Shown one piece after another: positions 17,731-27,891 of a DNA stretch of 64,000 nucleotides. The stretch lies in the NCBI RefSeq assembly GCF_018343525.1, contig NZ_JAGYPH010000001.1, forward strand, positions 248,001 through 312,000. The letters run 5' to 3'. The first letter of the stretch is position 1, and each line of letters begins with the position of its first letter. Below the pieces are notes generated by a model. The model saw only the letters and a program-made list of their open reading frames with translations. It was not told where the DNA came from and made no database searches. The position numbers and the translations under genes are program-made. The DNA is from Lederbergia citrea (GTDB taxonomy: Bacteria; Bacillota; Bacilli; Bacillales; Bacillaceae_C).

Positions 17731-19398
17731 ATGAATTGGACAGTACTAGTTTTATTCATTCAATTGTTTTTTGGGGTTGTAATTGGTTTATATTTTTTTA
17801 ACCTGCTTAAAAATCAGCGTTCGCAAAAGGTTACGATTGACCGTGAATCTAAAAAAGAACTGGAACATTTAAGAAAAATGAGAGGCATTAAACTAACCGA
17901 ACCATTGGCAGAGCGTGTTCGGCCTGCCAGCTTTACAGATATTATCGGGCAAGAAGATGGGATTAAAGCATTAAAAGCAGCCCTCTGTGGACCAAACCCT
18001 CAGCACGTCATCATTTATGGACCCCCTGGAGTAGGAAAAACTGCAGCTGCCAGACTTGTCCTCGAGGAGGCAAAACGGAACCAACGCTCTCCATTTCGGC
18101 CAGCATCGGTTTTTGTTGAATTGGATGCTACGACAGCAAGATTCGATGAACGGGGAATTGCCGATCCATTAATTGGTTCTGTCCATGATCCTATCTACCA
18201 GGGAGCAGGAGCTATGGGGCAAGCGGGAATTCCGCAGCCAAAACAGGGAGCTGTTTCTAATGCTCATGGCGGAGTCCTCTTTATTGATGAAATTGGTGAA
18301 TTGCATCCGATTCAAATGAATAAATTGCTTAAAGTTCTTGAGGATCGTAAGGTTTTTTTAGAAAGTGCTTATTATAGTGAAGAAAACACGCAAATCCCGG
18401 CTCATATTCATGATATTTTTAAACGTGGCTTACCGGCAGATTTCCGCCTTATTGGTGCAACAACCAGAACACCAAATGAAATTCCGCCTGCCATTCGTTC
18501 GCGCTGCATGGAAGTATTTTTCCGAGAGTTGGAACAGCCCGAAATAGAAGCTGTTGCAAAAAATGCTGCGGATAAAGTACAGCTTTCAATTAAACAAACG
18601 GGGATAGGAGCTTTATCTTCATATGCTAGAAATGGCCGTGAAGCAGTTAATATGATTCAAATCGCTGCGGGGCTTGCGATAACAGAAGATAGAGATTATA
18701 TACTGGACAATGATATAGAGTGGATTATTCGTTCCAGTCAACTGAGTCCAAGGTATGAAAAAAAGATTGCCGCGATTTCGCAAATTGGAATCGTAAATGG
18801 CCTGGCGGTTACTGGCCCGAACAGTGGAATGCTTCTTGATATTGAAGTGACTGTCCTCCCAGCAAGGGATAAAGGTTCGATTAATATAACCGGAATTATT
18901 GAAGAAGAAAGTATTAATGGACAAGGAAAATCAGTAAGAAGGAAGAGTATGGCAAAAGGTTCTGTAGAAAATGTGATCACAGTTCTCAGAACGATGGGAG
19001 TGCCAGCAAACCAGTACGATATTCATGTCAATTTTCCCGGTGGCGTTCCGACAGATGGGCCATCTGCAGGGATTGCTATGGCAGTCGGAATCTATTCTGC
19101 CATTTATAAAATCCCGGTCAAAAATACTGTGTCTATGACAGGGGAAATTGGTATACATGGTGATGTTAAACCAGTAGGAGGGGTGTTTTCCAAGGTGAAA
19201 GCCGCAAAATTCGCTGGGGCGAAAACAGTTCTGATTCCAAGTGATAATGTACAATCGAGCTTAAGTGAAATTGAGGATATTGAAGTGATTCCTGTTCAGC
19301 GCCTTGAAGAAGTATTAGAAATAGCATTAGCTAAAAATAACGATCAAGAAATGCTGTTCCCGGGATTGATTGACCAGAAAAATAAGAAAAGTGTATAG
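17731..19398 (+). CDS. lonB: Forespore ATP-dependent protease LonB
   Basis: The 555-residue Lon-like protease lacks the long N-terminal substrate domain of LonA. Instead it starts with a membrane segment (VLVLFIQLFFGVVIGLYFF). It has Walker A GPPGVGKT at about residue 97, Walker B GGVLFIDEIGE, and the C-terminal Lon protease domain. That domain has the catalytic serine in DGPSAG (about 445) and the lysine in the segment GGVFSKVKAAK (about 488). AGGAGGG precedes ATG. The SigF-type promoter indicates expression in the forespore. It lies between clpX and lonA as in B. subtilis. Confidence 0.95.
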   Translation: MNWTVLVLFIQLFFGVVIGLYFFNLLKNQRSQKVTIDRESKKELEHLRKMRGIKLTEPLAERVRPASFTDIIGQEDGIKALKAALCGPNPQHVIIYGPPGVGKTAAARLVLEEAKRNQRSPFRPASVFVELDATTARFDERGIADPLIGSVHDPIYQGAGAMGQAGIPQPKQGAVSNAHGGVLFIDEIGELHPIQMNKLLKVLEDRKVFLESAYYSEENTQIPAHIHDIFKRGLPADFRLIGATTRTPNEIPPAIRSRCMEVFFRELEQPEIEAVAKNAADKVQLSIKQTGIGALSSYARNGREAVNMIQIAAGLAITEDRDYILDNDIEWIIRSSQLSPRYEKKIAAISQIGIVNGLAVTGPNSGMLLDIEVTVLPARDKGSINITGIIEEESINGQGKSVRRKSMAKGSVENVITVLRTMGVPANQYDIHVNFPGGVPTDGPSAGIAMAVGIYSAIYKIPVKNTVSMTGEIGIHGDVKPVGGVFSKVKAAKFAGAKTVLIPSDNVQSSLSEIEDIEVIPVQRLEEVLEIALAKNNDQEMLFPGLIDQKNKKSV

Positions 19399-19419
19399 TG
19401 CAACATTTCGAACATGTCT

Positions 19420-19538
19420 AGCTGCAGCGCCTAGCCCCTCGAGGTCAAATAACCTGAGTCATTAAAAGTCAAGACCGGACTTTTATTGACTCAGAACATT
19501 TGCTTGTCGGGGCTGATTCAAGGCGTTTCCGCTTTTCT
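19420..19538. repeat. Palindromic intergenic repeat, family 1, copy 2
   Basis: Same nested palindrome as at 9494-9612: CAGCGCCTAGCCCCTCGAGG at the left, AAAAGTC/GACTTTT at the centre and TTGCTTGTCGGGGCTGATTC at the right. The centre arms differ in sequence from copy 1 but largely keep pairing (CTGAGTCA with TGACTCAG), so base changes were compensated or exchanged. Confidence 0.85.
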
Positions 19539-19592
19539 TAGTGCCTGTTCCTCGACATGATGCGGCAGAATAAGCTAGAATTGAAAAAAGAC

Positions 19593-19615
19593 TCTTGAAA
19601 AGTAGATTTTCAAGA
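19593..19615. promoter_or_regulatory. Short perfect inverted repeat upstream of lonA
   Basis: TCTTGAAAA (19593-19601) and TTTTCAAGA (19607-19615) flank GTAGA. It is 70 bases before lonA and could be an operator for a dimeric repressor or a small hairpin. It is neither a CIRCE nor a CtsR site. Confidence 0.4.
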
Positions 19616-19621
19616 TAAGTG

Positions 19622-19663
19622 TCCAGCTTTTAGCGCCTTTTGAACGAGGCGCTTGCACTTTTC
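19622..19663. repeat. Short form of the family 1 repeat before lonA
   Basis: The two outer ends of the family 1 palindrome without its middle: CCAGCTTTTAGCGCC and then GAACGAGGCGCTTGCACTTTT. AGCGCC pairs with GGCGCT, followed by a T-rich stretch, so it may also act as a terminator. Confidence 0.6.
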
Positions 19664-19685
19664 TTTTATTTTGGAGGTGTATGAA

Positions 19686-22010
19686 TTGACGAAACAAACA
19701 GAACCACTTGTGCCGCTTTTGCCACTGAGGGGAATGCTTGTGTACCCAACGATGGTTTTACATTTAGATGTTGGAAGAGAGCAATCGGTTCAAGCCTTAG
19801 AACAGTCAATGCTCGCGGATCAATTAATTTTTTTAACAACACAAAAAGATGTTTCGATTGATGAGCCGGGAGAAGAAGATATATATGAAATGGGGACGTT
19901 GACTAAGGTTAAGCAGATGTTAAAGCTGCCTAATGGAACGATCCGCGTTCTCGTTGAAGGGTTGACTCGAGGAAAATTAACAACTTTAAAAAATGAAGGA
20001 ACTTATTTATCTGCAGAACTGGAACTATTTGAGGATGAAGAAGAAAAGGATGTTGAAGTTCAGGCATTGATGAGGACTATGCTTGAATATTTCGAGCAAT
20101 ATATCAAGCTTTCAAAAAAAATATCATCAGAGACATTTGCTACGGTCGCAGATATAGAAGAACCAGGAAGAATGGCGGATATTATCGCTTCGCATCTACC
20201 ATTAAAATTGCAAGATAAGCAAAAAATCCTTGAAACGGTTAATGTAAAACGCCGCCTTAGTAGAGTGATCGAAATTATTCATAATGAAAGAGAAGTCCTT
20301 AATCTCGAGAAAAAAATTGGTCAGCGTGTTAAGCAATCGATGGAAAGGACACAAAAAGAATATTATTTGCGTGAGCAGATGAAAGCTATTCAAAAAGAGC
20401 TGGGAGATAAGGAAGGAAAAACCGGAGAAATAGCGGATCTCACTGAAAAAATTGAAAAAGCCGGTATGCCCGATCATGCCAAAGAGACCGCATTCAAAGA
20501 GCTGGATAGATATGAAAAAATCCCTTCTACTTCCGCCGAAAGTTCGGTCATTCGCAATTATATTGATTGGCTCGTTTCTTTGCCATGGGCTAATGCAACG
20601 AAAGATGATTTAAATATTCATAAAGCAGAGAAGATTCTCGAACGTGATCATTACGGACTTGAGAAAGTAAAGGAACGTGTATTGGAATATTTAGCTGTTC
20701 AGCAGCTTACTAAATCGCTTCGAAGCCCAATACTTTGCCTTGTTGGACCACCAGGAGTTGGAAAGACAAGTCTAGCAAGATCAATTGCTGAATCAATGGG
20801 GCGCAATTTTGTTCGTATCTCTTTAGGTGGCGTTAGGGATGAATCGGAAATTCGGGGCCATAGACGAACGTATGTAGGCGCCATGCCTGGACGGATTATT
20901 CAGGGAATGAAAAAGGCTGGGACGATTAATCCGGTATTTTTACTTGATGAAATAGATAAAATGTCCAATGATTTTCGTGGTGATCCATCATCCGCCATGC
21001 TTGAAGTTCTTGATCCAGCACAGAATAAAACATTTAGTGACCATTATATAGAAGAAACATATGATCTTTCCAAGGTCATGTTTTTAGCGACAGCCAATGA
21101 TTTAGCAACGATACCGGGACCGCTTCGTGATCGCATGGAGATCATTTCGATTCCGGGTTATACGGAACTTGAAAAAATCCATATTGCAAAAGATCATTTG
21201 CTGCCAAGGCAGATTCAAGAACATGGTTTAACGAAAAGCCAGCTTCAAATGAAAGATGATGCGGTTAAGAAGCTTGTTCGGTATTATACCCGGGAAGCGG
21301 GCGTTCGAGAATTGGAGAGGCAGCTTGCGTCAATTTGTAGAAAGACCGCAAAAATCATTGTATCAGGAGAACGAAAAAGAGTTATAATTACGGAAGACTT
21401 TTTGGAAGAATTGCTTGGAAAGAAAAAATATAGCTATGGCCAAGCAGAAAATGAAGATCAAATTGGCGTAGCGACAGGACTAGCCTATACAGCGGTAGGA
21501 GGCGATACTTTACAAATTGAAGTCTCGTTATCGCCAGGAAAAGGCAAGCTTATTCTTACTGGGAAATTAGGTGATGTCATGAAGGAATCGGCACAGGCCG
21601 CTTTCAGCTTTGTTCGTTCAAAAGCTGAAGAGCTTCATCTTGAAAAAGACTTTCATGAAACTTGCGATGTACACATCCATGTGCCAGAAGGTGCTGTTCC
21701 AAAAGATGGCCCATCAGCGGGAATTACGATCGCAACAGCGCTTGTTTCTGCACTGACAGGACGTCCGATCAGGAGAGAAGTAGGGATGACGGGTGAAATT
21801 ACGCTGCGTGGAAGAGTTCTGCCAATTGGCGGGTTGAAAGAAAAATCATTAAGTGCGCATCGAGCGGGTTTGAAAACGATTATCTTACCAAAGGATAATG
21901 AGAAAGATATTGATGATATTCCAGAGAGTGTCAGGAATGATTTGAAGTTTGTACCAGTCTCTCATATGGATGAAGTACTGAATACGGCGTTAGCAGGTGA
22001 TTCGAAATGA
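19686..22010 (+). CDS. lonA: ATP-dependent protease Lon (LonA)
   Basis: This is the main cytosolic Lon protease. From TTG at 19686 the protein is 774 residues, the same length as B. subtilis LonA. GGAGG lies eight bases upstream. It has the N-terminal substrate-binding domain ([20 protein letters not shown]), Walker [10 protein letters not shown], the pore region [22 protein letters not shown], and the protease domain. The catalytic serine is in DGPSAGI (about residue 677) and the lysine in [14 protein letters not shown]. Its stop overlaps the start of engB by four bases, coupling the two genes. Confidence 0.96.
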   Translation: MTKQTEPLVPLLPLRGMLVYPTMVLHLDVGREQSVQALEQSMLADQLIFLTTQKDVSIDEPGEEDIYEMGTLTKVKQMLKLPNGTIRVLVEGLTRGKLTTLKNEGTYLSAELELFEDEEEKDVEVQALMRTMLEYFEQYIKLSKKISSETFATVADIEEPGRMADIIASHLPLKLQDKQKILETVNVKRRLSRVIEIIHNEREVLNLEKKIGQRVKQSMERTQKEYYLREQMKAIQKELGDKEGKTGEIADLTEKIEKAGMPDHAKETAFKELDRYEKIPSTSAESSVIRNYIDWLVSLPWANATKDDLNIHKAEKILERDHYGLEKVKERVLEYLAVQQLTKSLRSPILCLVGPPGVGKTSLARSIAESMGRNFVRISLGGVRDESEIRGHRRTYVGAMPGRIIQGMKKAGTINPVFLLDEIDKMSNDFRGDPSSAMLEVLDPAQNKTFSDHYIEETYDLSKVMFLATANDLATIPGPLRDRMEIISIPGYTELEKIHIAKDHLLPRQIQEHGLTKSQLQMKDDAVKKLVRYYTREAGVRELERQLASICRKTAKIIVSGERKRVIITEDFLEELLGKKKYSYGQAENEDQIGVATGLAYTAVGGDTLQIEVSLSPGKGKLILTGKLGDVMKESAQAAFSFVRSKAEELHLEKDFHETCDVHIHVPEGAVPKDGPSAGITIATALVSALTGRPIRREVGMTGEITLRGRVLPIGGLKEKSLSAHRAGLKTIILPKDNEKDIDDIPESVRNDLKFVPVSHMDEVLNTALAGDSK

Positions 22011-22588
22011 AAGTAAATAATGTTGAACTTGTTATTAGTGCCGTTAAGCCGGAGCAATATCCCGGTGAAGGTCTGCCAGAGTTTGCTCTGGCAGGCAGAT
22101 CCAATGTTGGAAAGTCCTCATTTATTAATAAAATGATTAATAGAAAGAGCATGGCCCGTACATCATCAAAGCCTGGTAAAACCCAAACATTGAATTATTA
22201 TAAAATCGAAGATGCACTTTATTTTGTTGACGTACCTGGCTATGGATACGCAAGGGTATCCAAAGGTGAGCGTGAAAAATGGGGTCAAATGATTGAAACA
22301 TATTTTACGAGCAGAGAAGAGTTATGTGCGGTATTACTGATTGTTGATTTGAGGCATCCACCTACAAAAGATGATATCATGATGTATGACTTTTTAAAGC
22401 ATTATGAGCTTCCTTGCATCGTCATAGCTACTAAAGCTGATAAAATACCACGGGGAAAATGGGAAGCACATAAGAAAGTAATCAAAAAAAATCTCGACCT
22501 TGTAAAAGGTGATGAAATTATCATATTTTCTTCTGAAACAGCTGAAGGCAAAGACAATGTTTGGAATGCATTGCGCAAATGGATGTAA
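22007..22588 (+). CDS. engB: Ribosome biogenesis GTPase YsxC/EngB
   Basis: An essential GTPase needed for assembly of the large ribosomal subunit. The 193-residue protein shows G1 [10 protein letters not shown]3 DVPGYGYA and G4 ATKADK, typical of the YihA/YsxC family, and an SSETAEGKD segment near the end (G5). It is translationally coupled to lonA by an ATGA overlap, as in B. subtilis. Confidence 0.96.
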   Translation: MKVNNVELVISAVKPEQYPGEGLPEFALAGRSNVGKSSFINKMINRKSMARTSSKPGKTQTLNYYKIEDALYFVDVPGYGYARVSKGEREKWGQMIETYFTSREELCAVLLIVDLRHPPTKDDIMMYDFLKHYELPCIVIATKADKIPRGKWEAHKKVIKKNLDLVKGDEIIIFSSETAEGKDNVWNALRKWM

Positions 22589-22616
22589 ACACAAGCGCTT
22601 TGAAAACAGGATCTTA

Positions 22617-22760
22617 TGATACTTTTGATTTCCGCTCCAGGCGGACGCTTTCCGCGGGCGGTCGGTGAGCTTCCTCGTCGCTTCGCTCCTGCGGGATCTC
22701 ACCTGGACGCGCTTATCCCGCAGGACTCGCCGCCTTCCGCTCCAATCAACGGAGCATGCT
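22617..22760. repeat. GC-rich intergenic repeat, family 3
   Basis: About 140 bases much richer in GC than the neighbouring genes. The ends are imperfect inverted copies (TTGATTTCCGCTCCAGGCGG at the left, CCGCCTTCCGCTCCAATCAA at the right). Its middle shares GTCGCTTCGCTCC and TGCGGGATCT with the family 2 elements, suggesting a related origin. No gene is visible in it. Confidence 0.7.
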
Positions 22761-22800
22761 AAAATCCATAGTTAAGCTTTATAGAGCCTAAAAAAAGAAA

Positions 22801-22836
22801 TAATATCCTAAACTCTTAGGAAATTATATCTTTTTT
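22801..22836 (+). terminator. Terminator-like hairpin downstream of engB
   Basis: TAATATCCTAA (22801-22811) and TTAGGAAATTA (22816-22826) pair with one mismatch around four bases, and a T-rich run follows. It would end transcripts leaving the lonA-engB unit. Confidence 0.5.
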
Positions 22837-22877
22837 ACTTTATAATCATTAGTATCAATTTCAAATGAATGGGTACT

Positions 22878-22997
22878 ATGATAAAAAATCAACAACCAAT
22901 GGTTTTTAGTCCATATATGGATATTTTTGAACTAGTAGTTCCACCGGATAATCCTTTGCGTAAAATTAACGATCTGGTTGACTTTTCATCTGTTTAA
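22878..22997 (+). pseudogene. N-terminal remnant of an IS1182-family transposase
   Basis: A 39-codon frame beginning MIKNQQPMVFSPYMDIFEL and continuing with NPLRKINDLVDFS closely resembles the first residues of IS1182-type DDE transposases, which are normally several hundred residues long. The frame stops at TAA right where the similarity ends, and a family 2 repeat starts 13 bases later. It is therefore the decayed left end of an insertion sequence, or of an internally deleted derivative, with no catalytic domain left. Confidence 0.72.
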
Positions 22998-23010
22998 AAT
23001 ATAGCATTTT

Positions 23011-23200
23011 ATTGGTTTGGAGAAGCGTCCGCTCGACTCCTGCGGGATCTGCGAGACAGCCGAGACCCTGCAGGAGCGTAGCGACGAAGCGGCTCGGCGC
23101 TCGCCCCGCGGAAAGCGAGCGGTAAGCTTCGGAAAACCTGCTCTCTCCAAATAAAAAGACTGTAGACAACTCGAATTTCGTGTTTGTCTACAGTCTGAAG
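23011..23200. repeat. GC-rich intergenic repeat, family 2, copy B
   Basis: Inverted copy of the element at 12796-12988, with the same order of landmarks read on the other strand. It ends with a palindrome in which GACTGTAGACAA pairs with TTGTCTACAGTC (near 23158-23196). It directly follows the IS1182-type remnant, so the family may derive from that element's right end. Confidence 0.82.
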
Positions 23201-23227
23201 CTTCCGGGATTTTCCGGAAGCTTTTTA
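23198..23227. terminator. Hairpin with T-run after the repeat block
   Basis: AAGCTTCCGG (23198-23207) pairs with CCGGAAGCTT (23214-23223) and runs into TTTTT on the plus strand. It lies next to the stop codon of the minus-strand membrane protein gene and may serve both directions. Confidence 0.75.
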
Positions 23228-23713
23228 TTATTTCCTTTGAACAAATAAAAAATATGCTCCTAATGCAATAAAGAAATAAGGCCAAATATTACTGATCATC
23301 GTGAAATCATATCCTTGTCTTCCAGCCCAATCTGCCAATCTATCAAAGAAAAGTAATAAAATTGCAGCAGCAAAGAAAAGAATGCCTTGAAAAAGTCCGG
23401 CGCCCGTTTTGACGTATTTTAGAAATAGACCGAGTGCAATTAGTAATAAAAAGATACCTGAATGATCTGGCCAAACATCTAGTTTGCTGGCAATGTGGAA
23501 ATGAATACCAATCCCTGTCAAGACTACTCCTGGTAAAATAAAATCATAAAGCCTTCCTAAGTATCCCTGTGCCAAAAAGCCAACACCGACGATAATCAAA
23601 AGAGTCGGCCACGTGTAAAAGTCTGCCAAAAGGGTAAAATGGAATTGCTGAAACAGAAAATATAATCCAAATCCAATTAAGATAACTCCAGTAAAAAATG
23701 TTTGTTTTTTCAT
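23228..23713 (-). CDS. Small multi-spanning membrane protein, LiaI/LiaF-like transmembrane region
   Basis: The 161-residue protein is almost entirely hydrophobic helices: TGVILIGFGLYFLFQQF, WPTLLIIVGVGFLAQGYLG, ILPGVVLTGIGIHF, GIFLLLIALGLFL, GILFFAAAILLLFF and YFFIALGAYFLF. The repeated G-x-G-x-Y-F-L-F-Q pattern is that of the DUF5668/LiaI-LiaF-like membrane domain found in cell-envelope stress proteins. No soluble sensor domain is present. It reads away from hemA. The function is unknown. Start ATG at 23713. Confidence 0.7.
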   Translation of the reverse strand: MKKQTFFTGVILIGFGLYFLFQQFHFTLLADFYTWPTLLIIVGVGFLAQGYLGRLYDFILPGVVLTGIGIHFHIASKLDVWPDHSGIFLLLIALGLFLKYVKTGAGLFQGILFFAAAILLLFFDRLADWAGRQGYDFTMISNIWPYFFIALGAYFLFVQRK

Positions 23714-23851
23714 AATTTTTCACACCTATCCCATTTCCTTGTATTCCAATAATTAATTTGATATGTTACAGGAAGAAAATTCGATCGTAAAATTAATATG
23801 CTTAAATCATATCACAGCTTTCATTATCTGTTCACATCTTTTTAGAATTCT

Positions 23852-23872
23852 TATAATCTGGCATGGTATAAT
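23852..23872 (+). promoter_or_regulatory. Probable promoter region of the hem operon
   Basis: Two -10 like elements occur 41-61 bases before hemA: TATAAT at 23852 and an extended TGGTATAAT at 23864-23872. No good -35 pairs with either at the ideal distance (TTCACA at 23831 is closest). A PerR-type TTATAAT half-site is visible at 23851 but no full palindrome. Confidence 0.5.
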
Positions 23873-23912
23873 AAACATATGAGCAATTATTCTGGAGGTG
23901 CCATATTTTCAT

Positions 23913-25268
23913 ATGCACATCATTATTGTAGGATTAAATTATAAAACGGCCCCAGTAGAAATCAGGGAGCGGCTTGCGTTTTCCGAGTCGGCCTTGCCAT
24001 CTGCCATGTCGGCCTTGAAAAATAAAAAAAGTATTTTGGAAAATATGATTGTTTCTACGTGTAACCGTACCGAAGTATATGCGGTTGTCGATCAGTTGCA
24101 TACGGGACGTTACTATATTAAAGAGTTTTTAGCTGAATGGTTTGGTATCGAGCAAAAAGACTTTTCAAACCACTTATTTATCCATGAACATGAAGCAGCA
24201 GTGGAGCATCTGTTTAAAGTGACATGTGGTTTAAATTCTATGGTGCTCGGTGAAACGCAAATTCTGGGCCAAATCCGGACGAGCTTTTTACTAGCTCAAG
24301 AAAACGGAACGACAGGCACAGTGTTTAACCATCTGATGAAGCAAGCAGTCACCTTAGCCAAACGTGCACATACGGAAACGGATATTGGAGCAAATGCTGT
24401 GTCTGTAAGCTATGCTGCGGTTGAGCTTGCTAAGAAAGTTTTTGGCGACCTAAAGGACAAGCATGTGCTTGTCATCGGAGCCGGGAAAATGGGCGAGCTA
24501 GCGATAAAAAATCTATATTCAAACGGGGCTACAAAAGTGACGGTTGTCAACCGTACTTTTGAAAAAGCGCAAACACTTGCGGAAAAATTTGATGGTCATG
24601 CAAAATCATTGAACGAGCTTCAGTGTGCAATGATGGAAGCTGATATTGTCATAAGCTCAACAGGTGCCAATGGTTACGTCGTTCAAAAAGATATGTTAGC
24701 GAATATGGAAAAAATGCGGAAAGGACGCCCGCTTTTCCTTATGGATATTGCAGTTCCACGTGATCTTGACCCAGCTATATCAGAGTTGGAAAGTGCTTTC
24801 CTTTATGATATTGATGATTTGGAAGGTATCGTTCAAGCAAACATGGTTGAACGAAAAATAGCTGCAGAAAAAATTATGGAAATGATAGAAGAAGAAATCG
24901 TTTCTTTTTCAGAATGGGTCAATATGCTTGGTGTAGTTCCTGTTATTTCCGCATTGCGTGAAAAAGCACTCGCTATCCAGGCAGAAACGATGAAAAGCAT
25001 TGAACGCAAATTACCCGATCTATCTGATCGAGAAAGAAAAGTTTTAAACAAACATACGAAAAGCATTATTAACCAACTCCTAAAAGATCCAATATTACAA
25101 GTGAAAGAACTCTCAGGAGCGCCTCAGGCAGCTGAAAAGATTGCTCTCTTTAAACAAATCTTTGATTTGGAAGAGGCCGGCGGCGAACAAGATGTTCAGG
25201 TGAAAGAAAAAGTGCCTAATAAAAAGGCGATCAAGTTCGCCACTCCGCTGACTTCTTTCCAATCATAA
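23913..25268 (+). CDS. hemA: Glutamyl-tRNA reductase
   Basis: First committed step of C5-pathway tetrapyrrole synthesis: glutamyl-tRNA(Glu) is reduced to glutamate-1-semialdehyde with NADPH. The 451-residue protein begins [19 protein letters not shown] and has the catalytic cysteine 50 in STCNRTE, the tRNA/substrate region [10 protein letters not shown], the NADPH site [11 protein letters not shown], and a C-terminal dimerisation helix. The start at 23913 matches the family N-terminus. GGAGGTG lies 12 bases upstream, and a GTG at 23898 would add five residues. Heads the hemAXCDBL operon. Confidence 0.96.
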   Translation: MHIIIVGLNYKTAPVEIRERLAFSESALPSAMSALKNKKSILENMIVSTCNRTEVYAVVDQLHTGRYYIKEFLAEWFGIEQKDFSNHLFIHEHEAAVEHLFKVTCGLNSMVLGETQILGQIRTSFLLAQENGTTGTVFNHLMKQAVTLAKRAHTETDIGANAVSVSYAAVELAKKVFGDLKDKHVLVIGAGKMGELAIKNLYSNGATKVTVVNRTFEKAQTLAEKFDGHAKSLNELQCAMMEADIVISSTGANGYVVQKDMLANMEKMRKGRPLFLMDIAVPRDLDPAISELESAFLYDIDDLEGIVQANMVERKIAAEKIMEMIEEEIVSFSEWVNMLGVVPVISALREKALAIQAETMKSIERKLPDLSDRERKVLNKHTKSIINQLLKDPILQVKELSGAPQAAEKIALFKQIFDLEEAGGEQDVQVKEKVPNKKAIKFATPLTSFQS

Positions 25269-25284
25269 GAGGACGTGTTGTACC

Positions 25285-26118
25285 ATGTTGGATCTTATGA
25301 TGGTTAGACTGCCAGAAATCGTGATTATCATATATGCAATTTCTATTTTACTGTATTTTATCGATTTCATTGATCAAAATCGGAAGGTCAATCGCATTGC
25401 CTTCCGATTACTTTCGATTGTTTGGATCCTTCAAACAATTTTTTTATTTCTATATATGCTACGAGCTGGAAGGTTTCCGGTACTCACTCTTTTTGAAGGC
25501 CTCTACTTTTATTCATGGGTGCTAATTACTTTATCACTCGCAATTCATCGGATTTTAAAAGTAGATTTCACCGTGTTTTTTACCAATATTCTCGGATTTA
25601 GTATTATGGCGATTCATGCATTTGCACCATTTCAGCGCCCAACGGAAGCAATGGCTGAGCAGCTTGTCTCCGAATTGCTTTTCATCCATATTACAATGGC
25701 CATTTTATCTTATGGGGCTTTTACATTATCCTTCGTATTTTCTGCACTTTATTTACTGCAGTATAAATTACTAAAAGAGAAAAAGTGGCAGAAAAGGCTA
25801 TGGCGCTTAAGTGATTTAGCTAAGTTAGAGAAAATATCATATGTATTAAACATAATCGGAGTACCGATGCTGTTACTAAGCCTTATCCTAGGTCTCCAGT
25901 GGGCGTTTATCAAACTTCCTTATTTTCAATGGTATGATCTAAAAATTATTGGATCTTTCCTTCTATTAATCGTTTACAGTCTTATTCTTTATTTGCATAG
26001 AAAAAAAGAAATATTCGGTAGGAAACTTGCATTGTGGAATACCGCTGCGTTTTTTATTATCTTGATTAACTTCTTTTTAGTCAGCCGTTTATCTAATTTC
26101 CATATTTGGCATTATTAA
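25285..26118 (+). CDS. hemX: HemX, CcsA-like integral membrane protein
   Basis: The 277-residue protein has about eight membrane helices and the CcsA/HemX (cytochrome c assembly) fold. The loop [15 protein letters not shown] precedes a helix and [23 protein letters not shown] follows. In B. subtilis HemX lowers the cellular amount of HemA. It is not a haem biosynthesis enzyme. It lies 16 bases after hemA, in the usual operon position. Confidence 0.88.
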   Translation: MLDLMMVRLPEIVIIIYAISILLYFIDFIDQNRKVNRIAFRLLSIVWILQTIFLFLYMLRAGRFPVLTLFEGLYFYSWVLITLSLAIHRILKVDFTVFFTNILGFSIMAIHAFAPFQRPTEAMAEQLVSELLFIHITMAILSYGAFTLSFVFSALYLLQYKLLKEKKWQKRLWRLSDLAKLEKISYVLNIIGVPMLLLSLILGLQWAFIKLPYFQWYDLKIIGSFLLLIVYSLILYLHRKKEIFGRKLALWNTAAFFIILINFFLVSRLSNFHIWHY

Positions 26119-26146
26119 TGATTACATACTGGTAGGAGGCAAAAAT

Positions 26147-27079
26147 ATGAGAAAAATCGTCATCGGTTCACGCAGAAGCAATTTGGCATTAACACAAACC
26201 AATTGGGTACGTGAACAGTTGGAGAAACTTGATGTACCATTTGAATTTGAAGTAAAAGAAATTGTTACTAAAGGAGATCGCATTCTTGATGTGATGTTAT
26301 CGAAAGTAGGCGGGAAAGGTCTATTTGTAAAAGAAATTGAGCAGGCATTACTGAATGGTGAAATCGACATGGCTGTTCATAGTATGAAAGATATGCCCGC
26401 TGTTTTGCCTGAAGGGCTAATGATCGGCTGCATTCCTGAACGTGAAGACTCTCGCGATGTTCTTATTTCAAAAGGACATGTGAAACTGAAAGATCTTCCC
26501 GCTGGATCAATTGTTGGGACAAGCAGCTTAAGAAGAAGTGCGCAGCTACTTGCTGAACGGCCAGACCTTGAAATTAAGTGGATTCGCGGTAATATTGAAA
26601 CGCGCATGTCCAAATTGGAAACGGAAGATTATGATGCTATTATCCTGGCGGCTGCAGGTCTTGTCCGTCTAGGTGGAAAAGGCGAACTTGTGACAGAATA
26701 CCTTGAACCTGAAATTTGCCTTCCAGCTATCGGCCAGGGGGCGCTTGCCATTGAATGCCGGGCAGATGATCATGAGCTATTGGAGCAGCTGGCAAAATTG
26801 ACCTCAGAAACGACGGCTCGTGCAGTTGAGGCAGAACGTGTCTTTTTGGACAAAATGGATGGCAGCTGCCAAGTGCCGATTGCAGGATTTGGTAAGATAA
26901 CAGAAGAAAACGAAATTGAACTAACAACTCTCATTGCATCACCAGATGGTAAAACAATTTATAAGGAGACTGTAACGGGATCAGATCCGCAAACTGTCGG
27001 TGAGGAAGCTGCAGAAATATTAACTCGCCAGGGGGCAAAAGCGCTCATTGATCAAGTGAAAGAAGAACTGGATCAATGA
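26147..27079 (+). CDS. hemC: Porphobilinogen deaminase (hydroxymethylbilane synthase)
   Basis: Polymerises four porphobilinogen units to hydroxymethylbilane. The 310-residue protein has the N-terminal [27 protein letters not shown], the catalytic aspartate in VHSMKDMP, and cysteine 241 in [10 protein letters not shown], which carries the dipyrromethane cofactor. GTAGGAGG precedes ATG. It overlaps hemD by four bases. Confidence 0.97.
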   Translation: MRKIVIGSRRSNLALTQTNWVREQLEKLDVPFEFEVKEIVTKGDRILDVMLSKVGGKGLFVKEIEQALLNGEIDMAVHSMKDMPAVLPEGLMIGCIPEREDSRDVLISKGHVKLKDLPAGSIVGTSSLRRSAQLLAERPDLEIKWIRGNIETRMSKLETEDYDAIILAAAGLVRLGGKGELVTEYLEPEICLPAIGQGALAIECRADDHELLEQLAKLTSETTARAVEAERVFLDKMDGSCQVPIAGFGKITEENEIELTTLIASPDGKTIYKETVTGSDPQTVGEEAAEILTRQGAKALIDQVKEELDQ

Positions 27080-27888
27080 ACGGGGTTCCCCAGCTGCCGT
27101 TAAAAGGCAAGCATGTCCTCATTACGCGCGGCTCTGATCAAGGTGAAAAGTTTTGCAACGATGTAGCCTCTGCCGGCGGTGTCCCATATATGATTCCTTT
27201 AATTGACTTCCGTGCACATGAGGATATTAATGCACCTTATTTTATTAGTAATATTAAGGAATATGACTGGATTATTTTCACTAGTAAAAATGGAGTTAAT
27301 TACTTCTTTCAACATATTCAAGATAAAATTGAAGACTATGAACTAATCAATAGTCAACTGCAATTTGCAGTCGTTGGGGAAAAAACACAGGAAGCGCTCA
27401 ATCGCTATCGGTTGCCATCACAGTTTATGCCCAATGTATATACTGCAGAAGATTTCGCACGTGATTTTTTTGAACTAGGATTTAACGCAAATAGAGTGCT
27501 GATTCCAAAAGGTAATTTGGCAAGCACTACGATTGCAGATAGCTTCAGGTCCCGCAATCTGGTTGCTGATGAATGGATTGTTTATGATACGTATTATCCA
27601 ACAAAAGAGACGGATAAACTGATTAAGATTTTGAAAGAAGATTTGCTTGATGTAGCGGCATTTACCAGCCCATCAACATTTAACCATTTTATTAAAATTG
27701 TAAAGCAAAATCATCTCGATTTGCATGCAAAAAAACTTCTTATGGCCGCCATTGGCACTGTGACGAAACGAACAATTGAACAGGCAGGTTTCCATGCACC
27801 CATTTGGCCAGCTACCTTTACAATTGATCATATGTTTGAGGAACTATGCGATTATTTCGCCAAGCAGGAACAGGAAGGGAATGTTTAG
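27076..27888 (+). CDS. hemD: Uroporphyrinogen-III synthase
   Basis: Closes hydroxymethylbilane with inversion of ring D. Sequence conservation in this family is low. The 270-residue protein is assigned from [10 protein letters not shown] at the start, [38 protein letters not shown] and [15 protein letters not shown], together with its place between hemC and hemB and its four-base overlap with hemC. Confidence 0.92.
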   Translation: MNGVPQLPLKGKHVLITRGSDQGEKFCNDVASAGGVPYMIPLIDFRAHEDINAPYFISNIKEYDWIIFTSKNGVNYFFQHIQDKIEDYELINSQLQFAVVGEKTQEALNRYRLPSQFMPNVYTAEDFARDFFELGFNANRVLIPKGNLASTTIADSFRSRNLVADEWIVYDTYYPTKETDKLIKILKEDLLDVAAFTSPSTFNHFIKIVKQNHLDLHAKKLLMAAIGTVTKRTIEQAGFHAPIWPATFTIDHMFEELCDYFAKQEQEGNV

Positions 27889-27891
27889 TTT

